From positions 1,240,001 through 1,304,000 of the forward strand of contig NZ_JACCBW010000001.1 in the NCBI RefSeq assembly GCF_013410035.1: a stretch of DNA of 64,000 nt, written 5' to 3'. Under the pieces are notes generated by a model. The model saw only the letters and a list, made by a program, of their open reading frames with translations, did no database searches and was not told where the DNA came from. Shown here piece after piece: positions 15,523 through 24,528 of the stretch. Source of the stretch: Nocardioides cavernae. GTDB taxonomy: Bacteria; Actinomycetota; Actinomycetes; Propionibacteriales; Nocardioidaceae. Position 1 is the first letter of the stretch; every line of letters begins with the position of its first letter. Position numbers and translations under genes: made by a program.

Positions 15523-17184
15523 TCAGCGAGGAACGGGCGACGACACCAGCACCCGCAGCTGCAGCATGAGCGCGAAGCGCTGGTCGGCGTCGTCCAGGTC
15601 GACCTCGCCGACCTCGGCGGCGCGCCGCAGGCGGTAGCGGAACGTGTTGGGGTGGACGTAGAGCGACTCGGCCGCGGCGACGACGTCGCCGAAGTGGTCG
15701 AGCCACGCGCGCAGGGTGTCGGTCAGCGCGGAGCGGTGCCGGGCGTCGTACGCCACGAGCCGGGCCAGCGGGCCGGTGGGCTCGTCGCCTCGCGCGGACG
15801 CGAGGTCCTGCAGCTCCAGCACGAGCGCCTCGCCCTGGAGGTCCTCGAGCCGGCCGATCCGTCGCTCCCCGCCGCCGCGGCGCAGCACCCGGAGCGCGCG
15901 GTCGACGCTGGTGCGGCTGCGGGCGATGCCGGAGAAGTCGGCGGCGACCGTCCCGACCGCCGCCACCGGACGCATCCGCTCCCCGATCCGGTCGATGAAG
16001 TCGCGCACCACCCGCACGGCCTGCTCCTCGGCGTGACCGGCCTCCCCCGGGGCGGCGAGCAGCCCGTAGGTCACGTCGCCGAGCGACGCCGCCGCCGAGC
16101 GCGGGTGCACCGCGGCGAGGTGCAGCGCGAAGGCGGCGCCGAGCCGTTCGCGCTCGTGGGTGAGCGAGGCGTCGTCGATGTCGGGGCCGACGGCGTGCAC
16201 CTCGTCGAGCGTCATCCCGACCACCAGCAGCGGCTGGCCGGCCAGGCCCAGGCGCTCGAGGGCGTCGGGCGCACCGGACCCGCCCGTCAGGGCCGAGGCG
16301 AGCAGGTCCGCGCGTACGCCACGGCGTACGTCGGCGCCTGCGCGCACGCGCAGCAGGTGCAGCGCGACGAGCTTGGCCGAGTCGGTGAGCGCGCCGAGGC
16401 GCTCCGGGCTCAGCGGCTCGGGCACCACCGCCCAGATCGAGCCGAGCACCTCGTCGCCGGCGCGCACGGACACCGCGACCCGGGGCAGGGTCATCGTGCC
16501 GTCGACGCCCGGCAGCGGGTCGACGACGACCGGCCGGTCCGAGCGGTGGAGGTCGCTGAACACCCCGCGGTCCTGCAGCACCTTCATGTAGTGGCCGGGC
16601 ACCTGGCGCCCGAGGATCGTCTCGACGCGCGGCGGGTCGGCCTCGTCCTGCCGGCCGGAGAAGGCGAGCACGCGCGAGCTGCGGTCCTCGATGGTGATCG
16701 GCGCGTCGAGCAGCGCCGACAGCGCGTTGGCCACGGCGAAGAGGTCGCCGGACGGCAGCCCGCCGAGCGAGTCGGGCTCGCCGGTGCCCGGCGAGCCGTC
16801 CCCCGCGACGAGCAGGGAGCGGAGCATCTCGCTCAGCTGGGCCCAGGACGCGCCGCGGCTCAGGCCGAGCAGGGCCACGCCGGCCTCGTCCGCAGCCGCG
16901 CGCACCTCGGGCGTGAGGGGTACGGGCGCCCGCAGCACGAGCGCCGAGGCACCCCCGGGACCGAGCACACCGAGCAGGCGCACGACCTCGGCGGCCGAGT
17001 CGACCCCGACACCGAGCACGAGCGCGCGGGGCGGCAGGGACGGCGGGTCGAGCGGGTCGTGGATCACGACCCCGCCGATGGTCGGTGCCAGCGCGGCGTC
17101 GCCGTGGGCGAGGTCGAGGAAGGTGGTGCCGAGGTCGTCGAGCAGCCGCGCGAGGGTCGCGCCCACTGCTGCCCGCTCGGTCAT
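15523..17184 (-). CDS. PucR-family transcriptional regulator (553 aa)
   Basis: N-terminal PucR ligand region (residues 10-130), a GGDEF-derived CdaR-like middle (ITIEDRSSRVLAFSG, near 175) and a C-terminal helix-turn-helix ending in SLYVHPNTFRYRLRRAAEV (about 515-533), the PucR/CdaR HTH_30 signature. These proteins respond to small metabolites and typically control adjacent catabolic genes. It lies 85 bases downstream of the dipeptide epimerase on the same strand, at the end of the peptide operon, and is its most likely regulator. A TACGGT -10 hexamer seven bases before ATG 17184 suggests its own leaderless transcript. Confidence 0.85.
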   Translation of the reverse strand: MTERAAVGATLARLLDDLGTTFLDLAHGDAALAPTIGGVVIHDPLDPPSLPPRALVLGVGVDSAAEVVRLLGVLGPGGASALVLRAPVPLTPEVRAAADEAGVALLGLSRGASWAQLSEMLRSLLVAGDGSPGTGEPDSLGGLPSGDLFAVANALSALLDAPITIEDRSSRVLAFSGRQDEADPPRVETILGRQVPGHYMKVLQDRGVFSDLHRSDRPVVVDPLPGVDGTMTLPRVAVSVRAGDEVLGSIWAVVPEPLSPERLGALTDSAKLVALHLLRVRAGADVRRGVRADLLASALTGGSGAPDALERLGLAGQPLLVVGMTLDEVHAVGPDIDDASLTHERERLGAAFALHLAAVHPRSAAASLGDVTYGLLAAPGEAGHAEEQAVRVVRDFIDRIGERMRPVAAVGTVAADFSGIARSRTSVDRALRVLRRGGGERRIGRLEDLQGEALVLELQDLASARGDEPTGPLARLVAYDARHRSALTDTLRAWLDHFGDVVAAAESLYVHPNTFRYRLRRAAEVGEVDLDDADQRFALMLQLRVLVSSPVPR

Positions 17185-17269
17185 GGCTTCCACCGTAGGC
17201 AGCGCGCTCCGCGCCCGCCAGTGCCGCCGCACCGATTCGGGACCGCGATTGGTGCGCGCGGACAACTTC

Positions 17270-18376
17270 TCAGACGGCGAGCCACTCCGTGGCGGTCGTG
17301 ACCTCCTCGAGCCGGTCGGGCAGGGGCGCGACCCCGAGGCCGGCACCGGTCGGGACGGTGAGGTGCCCGTCGTCCAGCACGAACGGCTCGGTGATGTCCT
17401 GCGCGTAGTAGCGCCCCGAGCCCGAGGTGTCCCCCGGGAGCGTGAAGCCGGGGAGGGCGGCGAGGGCGACGTTGGCCGCCCGGCCGAGGCCGGTCTCGAG
17501 CATCCCGCCGCACCACACGGGGACGCCGGCGGCGACGCAGACGTCGTGGATGCGCCGGGCCTCGAGGTAGCCGCCGACGCGTCCCGGCTTGACGTTGACG
17601 ATGCTGCAGGCGCCGAGCCGGATGGCGGCCGCGGCGTCGCGCGCCGAGGTGATCGACTCGTCCAGGCAGACCGGCGTCGTGATCCGGCGCGCGAGGTCGG
17701 CGTGCCCGAGCACGTCCTCCTCCTCCAGCGGCTGCTCGATGAGCAGCAGGTCGAAGGCGTCGAGGCGGGCGAGGTGGGGGGCGTCGGCGAGGGTGTAGGC
17801 CGTGTTGGCGTCGACCTGCAGCAGCACCTCGTCGCCGAAGCGCTCGCGGACCGCGCGCACCGGCTCGACGTCCCAGCCGGGCTCGATCTTGAGCTTGATC
17901 CGCACGTAACCCTCGGCGAGGTAGCCGTCGACCGCGTCGAGGAGGGCGGGCACCGAGTCCATGATGCCGACCGAGACGCCGCACGGGACGCGCTCGCGCA
18001 CGGCACCGAGCTCGCGGCCGAACGACCGGCCCTCGCCGCGCAGCTCGGCGTCGAGCACCGCCGTCTCGAGGGCGGCCTTGGCCATGCGGTGCCCCTTCAC
18101 CGGCGCGAGGCGCTGCGCGACGTCGGGAGCCGAGCACGGTCCGTCCGCGACCAGCCGCGGCACCAGGTAGCGGCGCAGGACGTCGGCGGCGGCGTCGACG
18201 TACTCCGAGCTGTAGAGGGGCGCGGTCATCGCGACGCACTCACCCCAGCCCTCGGCGTCGTCGGACACGACCCGCACCAGCAGCACGTCGCGGGCGGTCT
18301 CGGTGCCGAACGAGGTCCGGAACGGCGCCACCAGGGGCATGGCGATGCGTCGCAGCTCGACGCCGGTGATCTTCAC
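17270..18376 (-). CDS. Enolase-superfamily epimerase: dipeptide epimerase or N-succinylamino-acid racemase type (368 aa)
   Basis: Muconate-lactonizing subgroup of the enolase superfamily. Visible catalytic residues: K-x-K in RIKLKIE (near 163-165), Asp of VDANTAY, Glu of LIEQPLEEE, Asp/Glu of CLDESI, and the second-base Lys of VNVKPGRVGG. Members epimerise dipeptides such as L-Ala-D/L-Glu, racemise N-succinylamino acids or make o-succinylbenzoate. Here the setting (peptide ABC importer, peptidases) favours a dipeptide epimerase, e.g. for cell-wall peptides; no menaquinone gene is near. GTG 18376 overlaps the previous stop by four bases. Substrate specificity cannot be read from the sequence. 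Confidence 0.8.
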   Translation of the reverse strand: MKITGVELRRIAMPLVAPFRTSFGTETARDVLLVRVVSDDAEGWGECVAMTAPLYSSEYVDAAADVLRRYLVPRLVADGPCSAPDVAQRLAPVKGHRMAKAALETAVLDAELRGEGRSFGRELGAVRERVPCGVSVGIMDSVPALLDAVDGYLAEGYVRIKLKIEPGWDVEPVRAVRERFGDEVLLQVDANTAYTLADAPHLARLDAFDLLLIEQPLEEEDVLGHADLARRITTPVCLDESITSARDAAAAIRLGACSIVNVKPGRVGGYLEARRIHDVCVAAGVPVWCGGMLETGLGRAANVALAALPGFTLPGDTSGSGRYYAQDITEPFVLDDGHLTVPTGAGLGVAPLPDRLEEVTTATEWLAV

Positions 18377-19281
18377 TGCTCTCTCCTCACGACGTACCAA
18401 CCGGACCGGTCGAAGCCCTCGATGCGTCCCGCGCCGTCGGCGAGGAGCGTGGTGAGCCCCTCGCGCACCGCGGAGCGCCACTGGCGGGCGGCATCCGGGT
18501 CGGTGGCGCGCAGCGCCGCGACGTCCGGCGGGACGGCGACGAGCGAGACGCCCCCGTCGAGACGCCCCGGCGCGGGACGCCCCGCGTCGTCGCGACCCAC
18601 GGCGACGACGGCCCCGCCCGCGAGGAGGTCGGCCGCGACGGCACCGACCCCGCCGCCGGCGCAGGCCAGCGCCACCGCCGGCTCGGTCAACCGCCAGCGC
18701 ACCAGCAGCCGGTCGGACTCGTCGGCACCGTTGATGCCGTCGTCCATGGGGCCATAGAAGTTGGGGAGGTACTCCGTGGCGCGGGCGCCGAGCTTGACCA
18801 GGTTGAACCAGGCGTTGCGCGCGACGAGCGGGTCGAAGGTCCACACGACCTCGTGCACGCCGCGCGCGATGGCCCACGCGCGCTGGTGCAGCTTGAGCGC
18901 GAACCCCACGTTGCGCCCGGCGGCGCCGGGGGCCACACCGGCGATGTGGCTGTGCAGGCTGTCCTCCTCGGGCGCGTGGAAGAAGCCGACGCAGGCGCCC
19001 ACGAGACGCCCGTCGGCGTACGCACCCCCGACGTAGTTGCCCGCCTTGGTCAGCGCGCGCAGGAGCTCGACGGTGAGCGGCGGGCTGCCGGAGCGCTTCC
19101 AGATGTCGCCGAACAGCGCCACGGCCTGCGCAAGGTCGGGCAGCTCGTCGAGCGTGCGCACCACCACCCCGGCAGCGCGGGCCGCGGCGTCGGCGCCCTG
19201 CACGGCGGCGTCGAGCTCGCTGGCGACGGCGGTCGGGGTGCTCATGGGTCCCATGCTCGTGGCCTTCCGGGGCAGCGTCAT
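18373..19281 (-). CDS. GNAT-like protein of the peptide operon (302 aa)
   Basis: The middle resembles an acetyltransferase fold: YADGRLVGACVGFFHAP, then SHIAGVAPGAAGRNVGFALKLHQRAWA, a GNAT motif A-like strand-loop-helix, then WTFDPLVARNAWFNLVKLGA. This resembles uncharacterised YkwB-type GNAT proteins often encoded next to dipeptide epimerases. Start: ATG 19281 overlaps the M20 stop (ATGA) and has GGAGG six bases upstream, so I prefer it to the internal ATGs at 19254 and 19245. The acceptor is unknown; it might acetylate amino acids or peptides released by the neighbouring hydrolases. Confidence 0.65.
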   Translation of the reverse strand: MTLPRKATSMGPMSTPTAVASELDAAVQGADAAARAAGVVVRTLDELPDLAQAVALFGDIWKRSGSPPLTVELLRALTKAGNYVGGAYADGRLVGACVGFFHAPEEDSLHSHIAGVAPGAAGRNVGFALKLHQRAWAIARGVHEVVWTFDPLVARNAWFNLVKLGARATEYLPNFYGPMDDGINGADESDRLLVRWRLTEPAVALACAGGGVGAVAADLLAGGAVVAVGRDDAGRPAPGRLDGGVSLVAVPPDVAALRATDPDAARQWRSAVREGLTTLLADGAGRIEGFDRSGWYVVRREQ

Positions 19282-20447
19282 GGTCGTCCTCCACCAGCCC
19301 GGCCGGCCGGGTTGGTCGGGGCCACCAGAGGGGCGAGGGGCTCGGCGAGCAGGTCGGCCACCAACGCCCGCAGGAGCGCCGTGCGGCCGGGCAGCTCGGC
19401 GACGAGGACGTGCTCGTCCTCGGCGTGCGCACCGCCGCCGACGGCGCCGAGGCCGTCCAGGGTGGGGGTTCCGACGCCGGCGGTGAAGTTGCCGTCGGAC
19501 GCCCCGCCCACGCTGGCGCTCGTGGGCGCGGGCAGGCCGAGTCGGGCTGCGACGGCCGCGGCGCGCTCGAACAGCTCCGCCGACGCCGTCTCCTCGAGCG
19601 GCGGGCGGTTGGGGCCGCCGCGGACGGTGAGCCCGGCTTCCGGCAGCACCGGGGCCAGCGCGCGTACGGCCGCGTCGACGCGCTCCTGCTCCGCCGCCGT
19701 CCGGGCGCGTACGTCGACCGCGATGGTGGCGGCGGCGGGGACGGTGTTGGTGGTGGTGCCGGCGCTGGCCCGGGTCGGCGTGACGGTGGTCCCGGCCGTG
19801 GCGTCGCCCAGCCCGGTCAGCGCGAGCACGACGTGGGCGAGCTCGACGGCGGCGTTGGTGCCCCGCTCCGGCTCGAGCCCGGCGTGTGCGGCGCGGCCGG
19901 AGACGTCGACGTCGTAGAGCGAGACCCCCTTGCGCCCGGTCTTGAGCGCGCCGCCGTCGGCCGACGCCTCCAGCACCAGGACCGCCTCGGCACGGGCGCC
20001 CTCCTCCTCGACCAGCGCGCGCGAGCTCGGCGAGCCGAGCTCCTCGTCGCCGGTGACGAGCACCGTCACGCCCTCGGTCCCGGCCGCGGCCTGGAAGGCC
20101 ATGGCGAGGCCGGCGAGCATGTCGAAGCAGCCGGGGCCGCGCAGCACGCCGTCCTCGACGGCGAAGGGTCGCCTGGCCAGGGTGCCGATCGGCCAGACCG
20201 TGTCGTGGTGGCCCAGCAGCAGCACGCGCGACGGGCCGTCGCCCAGCCGCCACCGCAGGTGGGTGCGTCCCTCGAGCACGATCCGCTCGGGGGCCACGCC
20301 CAGCCACCGCTCGCCGACGGACGCGACGACGTCCGCGGACCGCGCGACCGCGGCCAGGTCGGCCGACGGCGACTCGCACTCCACCAGGGTGCGTACGTCC
20401 TCCAGCAGGGCGTCGAGGTCGACGGCGGGCGCGGTGGCCGGGGTCAC
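19278..20447 (-). CDS. M20-family metallopeptidase (389 aa)
   Basis: Zinc peptidase of the M20/ArgE/CPG2 clan. The metal-site pattern is present: LLLGHHDTVWP (first His and neighbouring Asp), GCFDMLAG (bridging Asp), TGDEELGSP (general-base Glu and metal Glu), and a late GGGAHAEDEHV (His). A dimerisation domain lies between (GRAAHAGLEPERGTNAAVELA). Such enzymes cut C-terminal amino acids from small peptides or N-acyl amino acids in the cytosol, suited to finishing imported peptides. GTG 20447 overlaps the stop of the S9/beta-lactamase fusion gene (GTGA). Confidence 0.88.
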   Translation of the reverse strand: MTPATAPAVDLDALLEDVRTLVECESPSADLAAVARSADVVASVGERWLGVAPERIVLEGRTHLRWRLGDGPSRVLLLGHHDTVWPIGTLARRPFAVEDGVLRGPGCFDMLAGLAMAFQAAAGTEGVTVLVTGDEELGSPSSRALVEEEGARAEAVLVLEASADGGALKTGRKGVSLYDVDVSGRAAHAGLEPERGTNAAVELAHVVLALTGLGDATAGTTVTPTRASAGTTTNTVPAAATIAVDVRARTAAEQERVDAAVRALAPVLPEAGLTVRGGPNRPPLEETASAELFERAAAVAARLGLPAPTSASVGGASDGNFTAGVGTPTLDGLGAVGGGAHAEDEHVLVAELPGRTALLRALVADLLAEPLAPLVAPTNPAGRAGGGRP

Positions 20448-23400
20448 GAGCGCACCCGGGGGGTGGCGCGCGCCCCCATGTGGAGGTACGGCTCACCGGT
20501 GGCGAGCTCGTAGAAGGTGACCGGCACCCAGGTCTCGGTGCCCTCGGGGCGTACGGCGAACAGGCCGGGCCCGACGGGCACGAGCGCGTGCTCCTCGACG
20601 GGGTCCGGCTCGAGCTCGGCCAAGGGCCCCGTGAGCGTGGTGCGCAGGAGCGGTCCGTGCTCGCCCTGCTCGACGTCCATCTGCACCGACGTGCGCTCGT
20701 AGCGACCGAGGAAGGGCGTCACGTCGACCTCGACCGGCTCGGCCGGCGGGGCGAAGCGCTCGGGCATCGCGACCCCCGCGAGCTCGGCGAAGACCTCGCG
20801 GTAGAGGTCCTCGTAGAGGTCGCGGGTGTGGCCGCCGTTGGTGAGCAGCACGACCGCGAGCCCGCCGTCCCCGTCCGGGTCGGGCAGCATCCGCAGGAAC
20901 GCGGCCTGGCCCAGGGTGTTGCCGTCGTGGCCGACGAGGCGCCGGCCGTCCCACGTGAACCGGATCCAGCCCAGGCCCCACGAGTCGCCGAGGATGTAGG
21001 GGTCCGGCAGCTCGGCCTCGTGCGCGGCCATCGCGGCGACGGACCGCTCGGCCAGGACACGGGTGCCGTCGGCGGCGCGGCCTCCGGCCAGGTGCATCCG
21101 GGCGAAGGCCAGCACGTCGGCGGCCGAGCAGGTGACGAGCCCGGCCGGTCCGACCGAGCGCGGCAGCTGCCACGCGGGCGCGGGGACGGTCTCGCCGTCG
21201 CGCTCGTCGTGTCCCATGGCGACGGCGTGGAGCAGCGCGTCCTCGGGCAGGGTCACGGCGCGCTCGAGGCCGAGGGGCGCCGAGAGCCGCTGCCGCACCG
21301 CCTCGTCCCACGTCAGCCCGGTCACCACCTCGATGACCCGGCCGAGGAGAGAGAAGCCGGAGTTGCAGTAGGACCACGTGACCCCGAGCGGGTGGTTCTG
21401 ACCTGCCTCGCCGAGCTGCTCGACGTAGCGCTCGAGGCAGTCGTCGCCGCGGCCGGTGTCGGTGAAGACGTCCCCGTCGATCCCGCTCGTGTGGGTGAGC
21501 AGGTGCCTGACGGTCACGCCCTTGGTGACCTCGGGGTCGGCCAGCCGCAGGTCCGGGAGCACCTCCACCACGGGGGTGTCGAGCTCCAGCAGGCCCTCGT
21601 CCACGAGCGACAGGACGACCGAGGCGGTCCACACCTTGGTGATCGAGCCGATCTGGAAGACCGCGTCGGGCGTGACCGGCGCCTGCGTCCCGACGTGCAG
21701 CACGCCGTGGGTGGCGACGACGACGTCGTCCCGACCGCCGCGCGTGCGGAGGATGCCGAGCTGCGCGCCCGGGACGCCGTGGCGCTCGGCCAGCACCGCG
21801 AGCCGCTGCTCCCAGTGGGCGAGGTCCGGCCGCGGTCGTCCGTCATCCGTGGTGTGCGTGACCAGCCAGTCGAGCGTGCGCCGGTTGACGTCGAGCCGGT
21901 GGGACGGCCGGCCGCGCAGGACGAAGACGTGCGAGGCGTCGGGATAGAGCACCAGCTGCGTGGGCACGTCGAGCTCGCACAGCGCGGTGTGCCACTGCTG
22001 CGCCTGGCCGAGCGGGCAGGTGCGGTCCTCGATGCCGTGGTAGACGAGCGTCGGGGTGCGGACGTCGTGCACCCGGGTGATCGGCGACATCGCGTCGTAG
22101 AGGTCGCGCTCCTCCCACGGGGCGCCGCCGAGCTCGTACGCGCTCAGGCACAGGTCGTCGCTGGTGCCGTACATGCTGGCCAGGTCGCTGACCGTGCCGC
22201 CGGCGACGGCCGCGGCGAAGCGGTCGTCGTGACCGGTGAGCCAGCAGGCCATGAAACCGCCGTAGCTGTAGCCGCCGACGGCGAGCCGCTCGGGGTCGGC
22301 CAGGCCCTCGGCCACGAGCACGTCGATCGGCTCGAGGAAGTCGGCGGCGTCGGCGACCCCCCACGCGGCGTGGACGCCGTCGTAGAACTGCTCGCCGTAG
22401 CCGTCGCTGCCCCGCGGGTTGACCAGCAGGACCGCCCAGCCGCGCTCGACGAGCTCCTGGTGGTAGAGGTGGATCTCGTCGGCGGCGGCGTTCCACGCGT
22501 TGTGCGGCCCGCCGTGCACGTCGAGCAGCAGCGGCTTGGGACCGGGCTCGTCGTCGTGGATGAGCCAGGCCTCGACCTCGGTGCCGTCGGAGATCGTGAA
22601 GGTACGCGCGCGCCGCGGGTGGTGGACCACGTCGGCGAGGGCGGCGCCGTGGTCGGTCAGCACCTGCTCGCGACCGTCGGCGAGGTCGACCAGCACGACC
22701 TCGCCGTACGACGTCGGGGTGGTGAGCACGATCGCCGCACGACCGCCCGACGCGGACAGGCCGGACACCACCCGGCCCTCGCCGGCGACGACGGGCCGGT
22801 GGTCCGTGCCGTCCGCGGAGCCGGACCACAGGTGGGTGCACCCGCGGTCGCGCAGGCAGAACCAGACCCGGCCCTCGAGCTCCACCGGGAGCCCGCCGGG
22901 GTAGGCGGTCGCGCCGGGCATCACGTTGCGGTCGAGCGGTCCGGCCAGGTCGATGACGTCGGACCCGTCGAGGGGCACCCGCACCAGCCGGGCGTGGCCG
23001 ACCGGGTCGCCGGGGTGCCCGGCCACGAGCAGCGCGTCGCCGTCGGCGGACCACGTCACGGCCAGCGCGACCCCGTGCCCGAAGCCGACGGTGCGGAGGT
23101 CGGACGCGACACCGTCGACCGGCAGGACGTGGACGGGGGTGCGGAAGCGCGCGTCGGAGCCGCGCGTGAAGGCGAGGGTGCTGCCGTCGGGCGACCACGC
23201 CGGCGACCCGACGCCGTGGGGCCCGCTGGTGAGCTGGCGCAGGCCCGCGCCGTCGGCGCCGACGACGAAGAGCTGGGTGCGCACGCGGCCGTGGAGGCCG
23301 GTGCCGTCGGACTGGTAGCCCGTGCCCTCGGAGACCATCGGCGCGCCGGCGGGGCTGCCGTCACCGGTCCGGTCCGGGTCGACCGGGGCGGTGAAGGCGA

Positions 23401-23785
23401 TCCGGGTGCCGTCCGGGCTCCAGCACGGCGAGGCGACGCCGGCGGGCACGCCGGGCAGCACCTCGACCTCGCCGCCGTCGGCCGCGAGCACCGCCAGCCG
23501 CCCGTCGCGCACGAAGGCGACCCGGGTCGCGTCGGGCGCCCACACCGGCGAGCCGTCCGCCGGCCCGTGGGTCAGCCGCCGCGGCGTGCCGCCGTCTGTC
23601 GCGACCCACCACAGCTCGTCGACGTTGCGGTCACCCGCGACGTCGAGGGTCCGCAGCGTGTACGCGACCCGGGAGCCGTCGGGCGAGAGGGCCGGCTCGG
23701 AGGGCACCGCGAGGTCGCCCAGGTCGTCGATGCGCAGCCGGCGGACGGCGTCGGTGCCGGAGGGGGTGTCGGGGATGTGGCTCAT
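20444..23785 (-). CDS. Two-enzyme fusion: S9 peptidase plus class C beta-lactamase-like domain (1113 aa)
   Basis: Residues 1-400 are a PD40/beta-propeller with repeats such as SPDGSRVAYT and SPDGTRIAFT. Residues 400-645 form the S9 alpha/beta hydrolase with GGYSYGGFM (Ser near 507), and catalytic His in DASHVFV. After a short linker, residues 680-1113 are a class C beta-lactamase/DD-peptidase fold: SITK (near 713), YCN, and HDGNTLGQ. Both enzymes are complete, in one uninterrupted frame without signal peptide. The C-terminal half is closely similar to the separate serine hydrolase at the head of the operon. Proposed role: cytosolic cleavage of imported peptides, perhaps with D-residues. ATG 23785 overlaps the ABC gene stop and has GGAAGGAA upstream. 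Confidence 0.87.
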   Translation of the reverse strand: MSHIPDTPSGTDAVRRLRIDDLGDLAVPSEPALSPDGSRVAYTLRTLDVAGDRNVDELWWVATDGGTPRRLTHGPADGSPVWAPDATRVAFVRDGRLAVLAADGGEVEVLPGVPAGVASPCWSPDGTRIAFTAPVDPDRTGDGSPAGAPMVSEGTGYQSDGTGLHGRVRTQLFVVGADGAGLRQLTSGPHGVGSPAWSPDGSTLAFTRGSDARFRTPVHVLPVDGVASDLRTVGFGHGVALAVTWSADGDALLVAGHPGDPVGHARLVRVPLDGSDVIDLAGPLDRNVMPGATAYPGGLPVELEGRVWFCLRDRGCTHLWSGSADGTDHRPVVAGEGRVVSGLSASGGRAAIVLTTPTSYGEVVLVDLADGREQVLTDHGAALADVVHHPRRARTFTISDGTEVEAWLIHDDEPGPKPLLLDVHGGPHNAWNAAADEIHLYHQELVERGWAVLLVNPRGSDGYGEQFYDGVHAAWGVADAADFLEPIDVLVAEGLADPERLAVGGYSYGGFMACWLTGHDDRFAAAVAGGTVSDLASMYGTSDDLCLSAYELGGAPWEERDLYDAMSPITRVHDVRTPTLVYHGIEDRTCPLGQAQQWHTALCELDVPTQLVLYPDASHVFVLRGRPSHRLDVNRRTLDWLVTHTTDDGRPRPDLAHWEQRLAVLAERHGVPGAQLGILRTRGGRDDVVVATHGVLHVGTQAPVTPDAVFQIGSITKVWTASVVLSLVDEGLLELDTPVVEVLPDLRLADPEVTKGVTVRHLLTHTSGIDGDVFTDTGRGDDCLERYVEQLGEAGQNHPLGVTWSYCNSGFSLLGRVIEVVTGLTWDEAVRQRLSAPLGLERAVTLPEDALLHAVAMGHDERDGETVPAPAWQLPRSVGPAGLVTCSAADVLAFARMHLAGGRAADGTRVLAERSVAAMAAHEAELPDPYILGDSWGLGWIRFTWDGRRLVGHDGNTLGQAAFLRMLPDPDGDGGLAVVLLTNGGHTRDLYEDLYREVFAELAGVAMPERFAPPAEPVEVDVTPFLGRYERTSVQMDVEQGEHGPLLRTTLTGPLAELEPDPVEEHALVPVGPGLFAVRPEGTETWVPVTFYELATGEPYLHMGARATPRVRS

Positions 23786-24528
23786 GCGGGCTTCCTTCCG
23801 GGGGCGGCCGCGAGCAGCTCGCGCGTGTAGTCGTGCCCGGGCGCACCGAGCACCTGGGCGGTGGGTCCCTCCTCGACGATCCGGCCGCCCTGCATCACGG
23901 CGACCCGTGACGCGACGTAGCGGACCACGGCGAGGTTGTGGGAGATGAAGAGCATCGAGAGGCCGAGCTCGGCCTGGAGCTCGCGGACCAGGTTGAGCAC
24001 CGCACCCTGGATCGAGACGTCGAGCGCGGAGGTGATCTCGTCGGCGATGACCACGTCCGGTCGGCCGGCGAGCGCCCGGGCCAGCGCGACCCGCTGGCGC
24101 TGACCCCCGGACAGGCGGGCCGGGAGGTCCCGGGCGCGGTGCGGCTCGAGGTGGACCAGCTCCAGCAGCCGGGCGACCTCCTCGCGCCGCGCCCGCCTGC
24201 CGCGTACGCCGTCGACGTCGCGGGGTAGCGCCTCGGCGATGCTGTCGCCGATCGTCATCCGCGGGTCGAGCGAGGAGTAGGGGTCCTGGAAGACCATCTG
24301 CAGCGGCCGTCGCGCGCCGCGGTGCGGCACCGGGCTGCCGCCGAGGGTGATGGAGCCGGACTCGGGGTGGGCCAGGCCGACGGCGGCGCGGGCGAGGGTC
24401 GACTTGCCCGACCCCGACTCGCCCACGAGCCCCACGACGGTGCCGGCGGGCACGGTGAGGCTCACCCGGTCGACGGCCGTGGTGCGGCCGAAGCGGACGG
24501 TGACGTCCTCGAAGCGCAGCTCGCTCAC
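23782..24528 (-). CDS. Peptide ABC transporter ATP-binding protein, DppF/OppF type (248 aa)
   Basis: Complete nucleotide-binding domain: Walker A GESGSGKST (about 36-44), Q-loop VFQDPYSSLDPRM, signature LSGGQRQRV, Walker B VVIADEITSALD, H-loop ISHN. The SSLDPRM loop is typical of OppF/DppF subunits. It lacks the C-terminal oligopeptide Cys-rich extension, which the partner ATPase in the preceding gene has. GTG 24528 overlaps that gene's stop by four bases. With the binding protein, DppB and the DppC-DppD fusion it makes a full peptide importer at the cell membrane. Confidence 0.92.
   Translation of the reverse strand: MSELRFEDVTVRFGRTTAVDRVSLTVPAGTVVGLVGESGSGKSTLARAAVGLAHPESGSITLGGSPVPHRGARRPLQMVFQDPYSSLDPRMTIGDSIAEALPRDVDGVRGRRARREEVARLLELVHLEPHRARDLPARLSGGQRQRVALARALAGRPDVVIADEITSALDVSIQGAVLNLVRELQAELGLSMLFISHNLAVVRYVASRVAVMQGGRIVEEGPTAQVLGAPGHDYTRELLAAAPGRKPA

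Noticed and set aside
17270-18376. Menaquinone gene menC (o-succinylbenzoate synthase)
   Set aside because: The fold is the same, but no other men gene is near and the operon is for peptides; dipeptide epimerase or NSAR is more likely.
20480-23830. A plus-strand open frame of over 1100 codons opposite the S9/beta-lactamase fusion
   Set aside because: Codon pattern and composition (Val/Asp/Gly/Arg/His-rich, no motif) are those of an antisense shadow; the minus strand has two full enzyme domains.
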